Origin: Caldilineae bacterium
Lineage (GTDB): Bacteria > Chloroflexota > Anaerolineae > J102
Assembly (NCBI GenBank): GCA_011176555.1
Contig: DUEF01000356.1
Location: 1 to 5,485, forward strand
Direction of reading: 5' to 3'
Length of the DNA stretch: 5,485 nt
Positions 4,544 to 5,485 of this stretch are shown piece after piece; within the stretch, counting starts at the first letter, position 1; each line of letters begins with the position of its first letter. A program made the position numbers and the translations under genes. Under the pieces are notes generated by a model that saw nothing but the letters and a program-made list of their open reading frames with translations, made no database searches and was not told where the DNA came from.

Positions 4544-5485
4544 ATGGCTGCATCTTCAGCTACGAAAGACGAACGCCTCGTCGAACGTAGTCTCCTCACA
4601 CAAATCCTTACCCGTCCTGAATTGGGCGCTGTCGCTGGCGCTGTTGTGGTGTGGATATTTTTTGCTGTTGTCGCTGGTGATCGGGGTTTTCTCTCGCTGA
4701 AGGGCACAGCTACCTATCTGGAAGTGTCAGCCGAACTCGGTATTTTAGCCGTGGCGGTAGCGCTACTGATGATCGGCGGCGAATTCGATCTGTCGATCGG
4801 CTCTATCGTTGGCGTGGTGGGCATGACAATCACGGTTCTGGCTGTGCACTATGGTTGGCCTCTGTGGGGGGCCATTCTCGTCGCCCTTGTGCTCGCCTGG
4901 GCGATCGGTTACTTCAATGGCTGGATGGTGGTGCGCACGAAACTGCCATCATTCATCATCACACTGGGCACGCTGTTCATCTTCCGGGGCGCCACCATTG
5001 GCATCACACGCATGATTACAGGCCGCACCCAACTCGGTGGCCTGGACGACACCGTCGGCTACGGGATAGCCAAGGCGATCTTCGCAAGCGATGCCGTGCT
5101 TGGCGGAGCCAAGTTTGCGATTTCGATCTTTTGGTGGGTTGCGTTGGTGATTGTGGGATCCTGGTTGTTGCGCCAGACACGGTTCGGCAACTGGATCTTC
5201 GGCGTGGGCGGGGCTCAGGTCGCTGCTCGTCAGGTTGGCGTGCCGGTGCGCAGGGTCAAGATCCTGCTCTTCATGGGCACTGCGACCGCGGCCTGGCTGT
5301 TGGCCACCATTCAGGCCGTCACATTTACCGGTGCAGACACCTTGCGCGGCACGCAGAGTGAGTTCGAGGCCATTATCGCGGCAGTCATCGGCGGCAATCT
5401 CCTCACGGGCGGCTATGGCTCAGTCATCGGCGCGGCTTTTGGCGCTTTGATTTTCGGCATCGTGAAACAGGGCATTGTGTTTGCC
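4544..5485 (+). CDS. ABC sugar transporter permease (CUT2 type), 3' end outside window
   Basis: The reading frame opened by the ATG at 4544 runs unbroken for 314 codons to the right edge. It encodes an inner-membrane permease of the RbsC/XylH type (BPD_transp_2 family) that forms the channel of the ABC importer fed by the binding protein upstream. An N-terminal cytoplasmic stretch (1-26) precedes hydrophobic segments at roughly 27-45, 63-78, 86-103, 107-124, 135-152, 190-209, 238-262 and 274-308. Family hallmarks are GGEFDLSIGSIVG (78-90), LPSFIITLGTLFIFRG (134-149), GNWIFGVGGAQVAARQVGV (215-233), with the family pattern of a small-residue-rich loop before an Ala-rich helix, and IIAAVIGGNLLTGGYGSVIGAAFGALIFGIV (277-307). 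Family members are usually 320-400 residues, so only the very end should be missing. The GEFD form of the second motif, rather than the common GGIDLS, suggests a subgroup but not a substrate. The ATPase partner is expected downstream. Confidence 0.92.
   Translation, partial: MAASSATKDERLVERSLLTQILTRPELGAVAGAVVVWIFFAVVAGDRGFLSLKGTATYLEVSAELGILAVAVALLMIGGEFDLSIGSIVGVVGMTITVLAVHYGWPLWGAILVALVLAWAIGYFNGWMVVRTKLPSFIITLGTLFIFRGATIGITRMITGRTQLGGLDDTVGYGIAKAIFASDAVLGGAKFAISIFWWVALVIVGSWLLRQTRFGNWIFGVGGAQVAARQVGVPVRRVKILLFMGTATAAWLLATIQAVTFTGADTLRGTQSEFEAIIAAVIGGNLLTGGYGSVIGAAFGALIFGIVKQGIVFA

Noticed and set aside
4855..5361. 168-codon + strand frame inside the permease
   Set aside because: It is in another frame of a clear membrane permease; its His/Arg-rich product is typical of an out-of-frame reading.

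Overview
The window looks like one end of a sugar uptake and catabolism locus from a GC-rich bacterium. A member of the Chloroflexota (Anaerolineae or Caldilineae-like) is my best guess. The basis is the lipoprotein style of the binding protein (a short lipobox followed by a long Ala/Pro/Glu/Thr linker), the general look of the proteins, and a remnant resembling the C-terminal domain that I associate with ADP-ribosylglycohydrolase-type proteins of that phylum. This is inference, not proof.

Layout. Positions 2-493 (+) hold the C-terminal third of a xylulokinase (FGGY family) cut by the left edge. It meets a complete ribokinase (494-1423, -) head to head, with the two stop codons directly abutting. 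Upstream of ribokinase on the same strand (1450 to about 1830) is a short open stretch that resembles the C-terminal beta-sandwich of a much larger enzyme and looks like a gene remnant. A control region follows (about 1831-2102): a good sigma-70-type promoter with TTGACA and a 17-bp spacer, a nearly perfect 24-bp palindrome just downstream, and a second weaker palindrome in the leader. These precede a complete LacI-family repressor (2103-3158, +). Then come a CUT2-type ABC sugar-binding lipoprotein (3327-4391, +) and the start of its permease (4544 to the right edge, +). The permease is open at the right edge and has no stop in the window. Two stem-loops lie in the gap between binding protein and permease.

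How it fits together. The repressor probably senses a sugar (or sugar phosphate) and controls its own promoter, and perhaps the transporter operon, through the palindrome beside the promoter. The binding protein captures a monosaccharide outside the membrane and passes it to the permease. The ATPase is not seen and should lie to the right. Xylulokinase and ribokinase would phosphorylate the resulting pentose or ketopentose and feed the pentose phosphate pathway. A pentose, pentitol or related sugar is the likely substrate, but no residue in the window settles which one.

I found no RNA genes, CRISPR, insertion sequences or clear novel system. The most interesting items are the repressor promoter/operator module, the enzyme remnant next to ribokinase, and the paired hairpins between the transporter genes.
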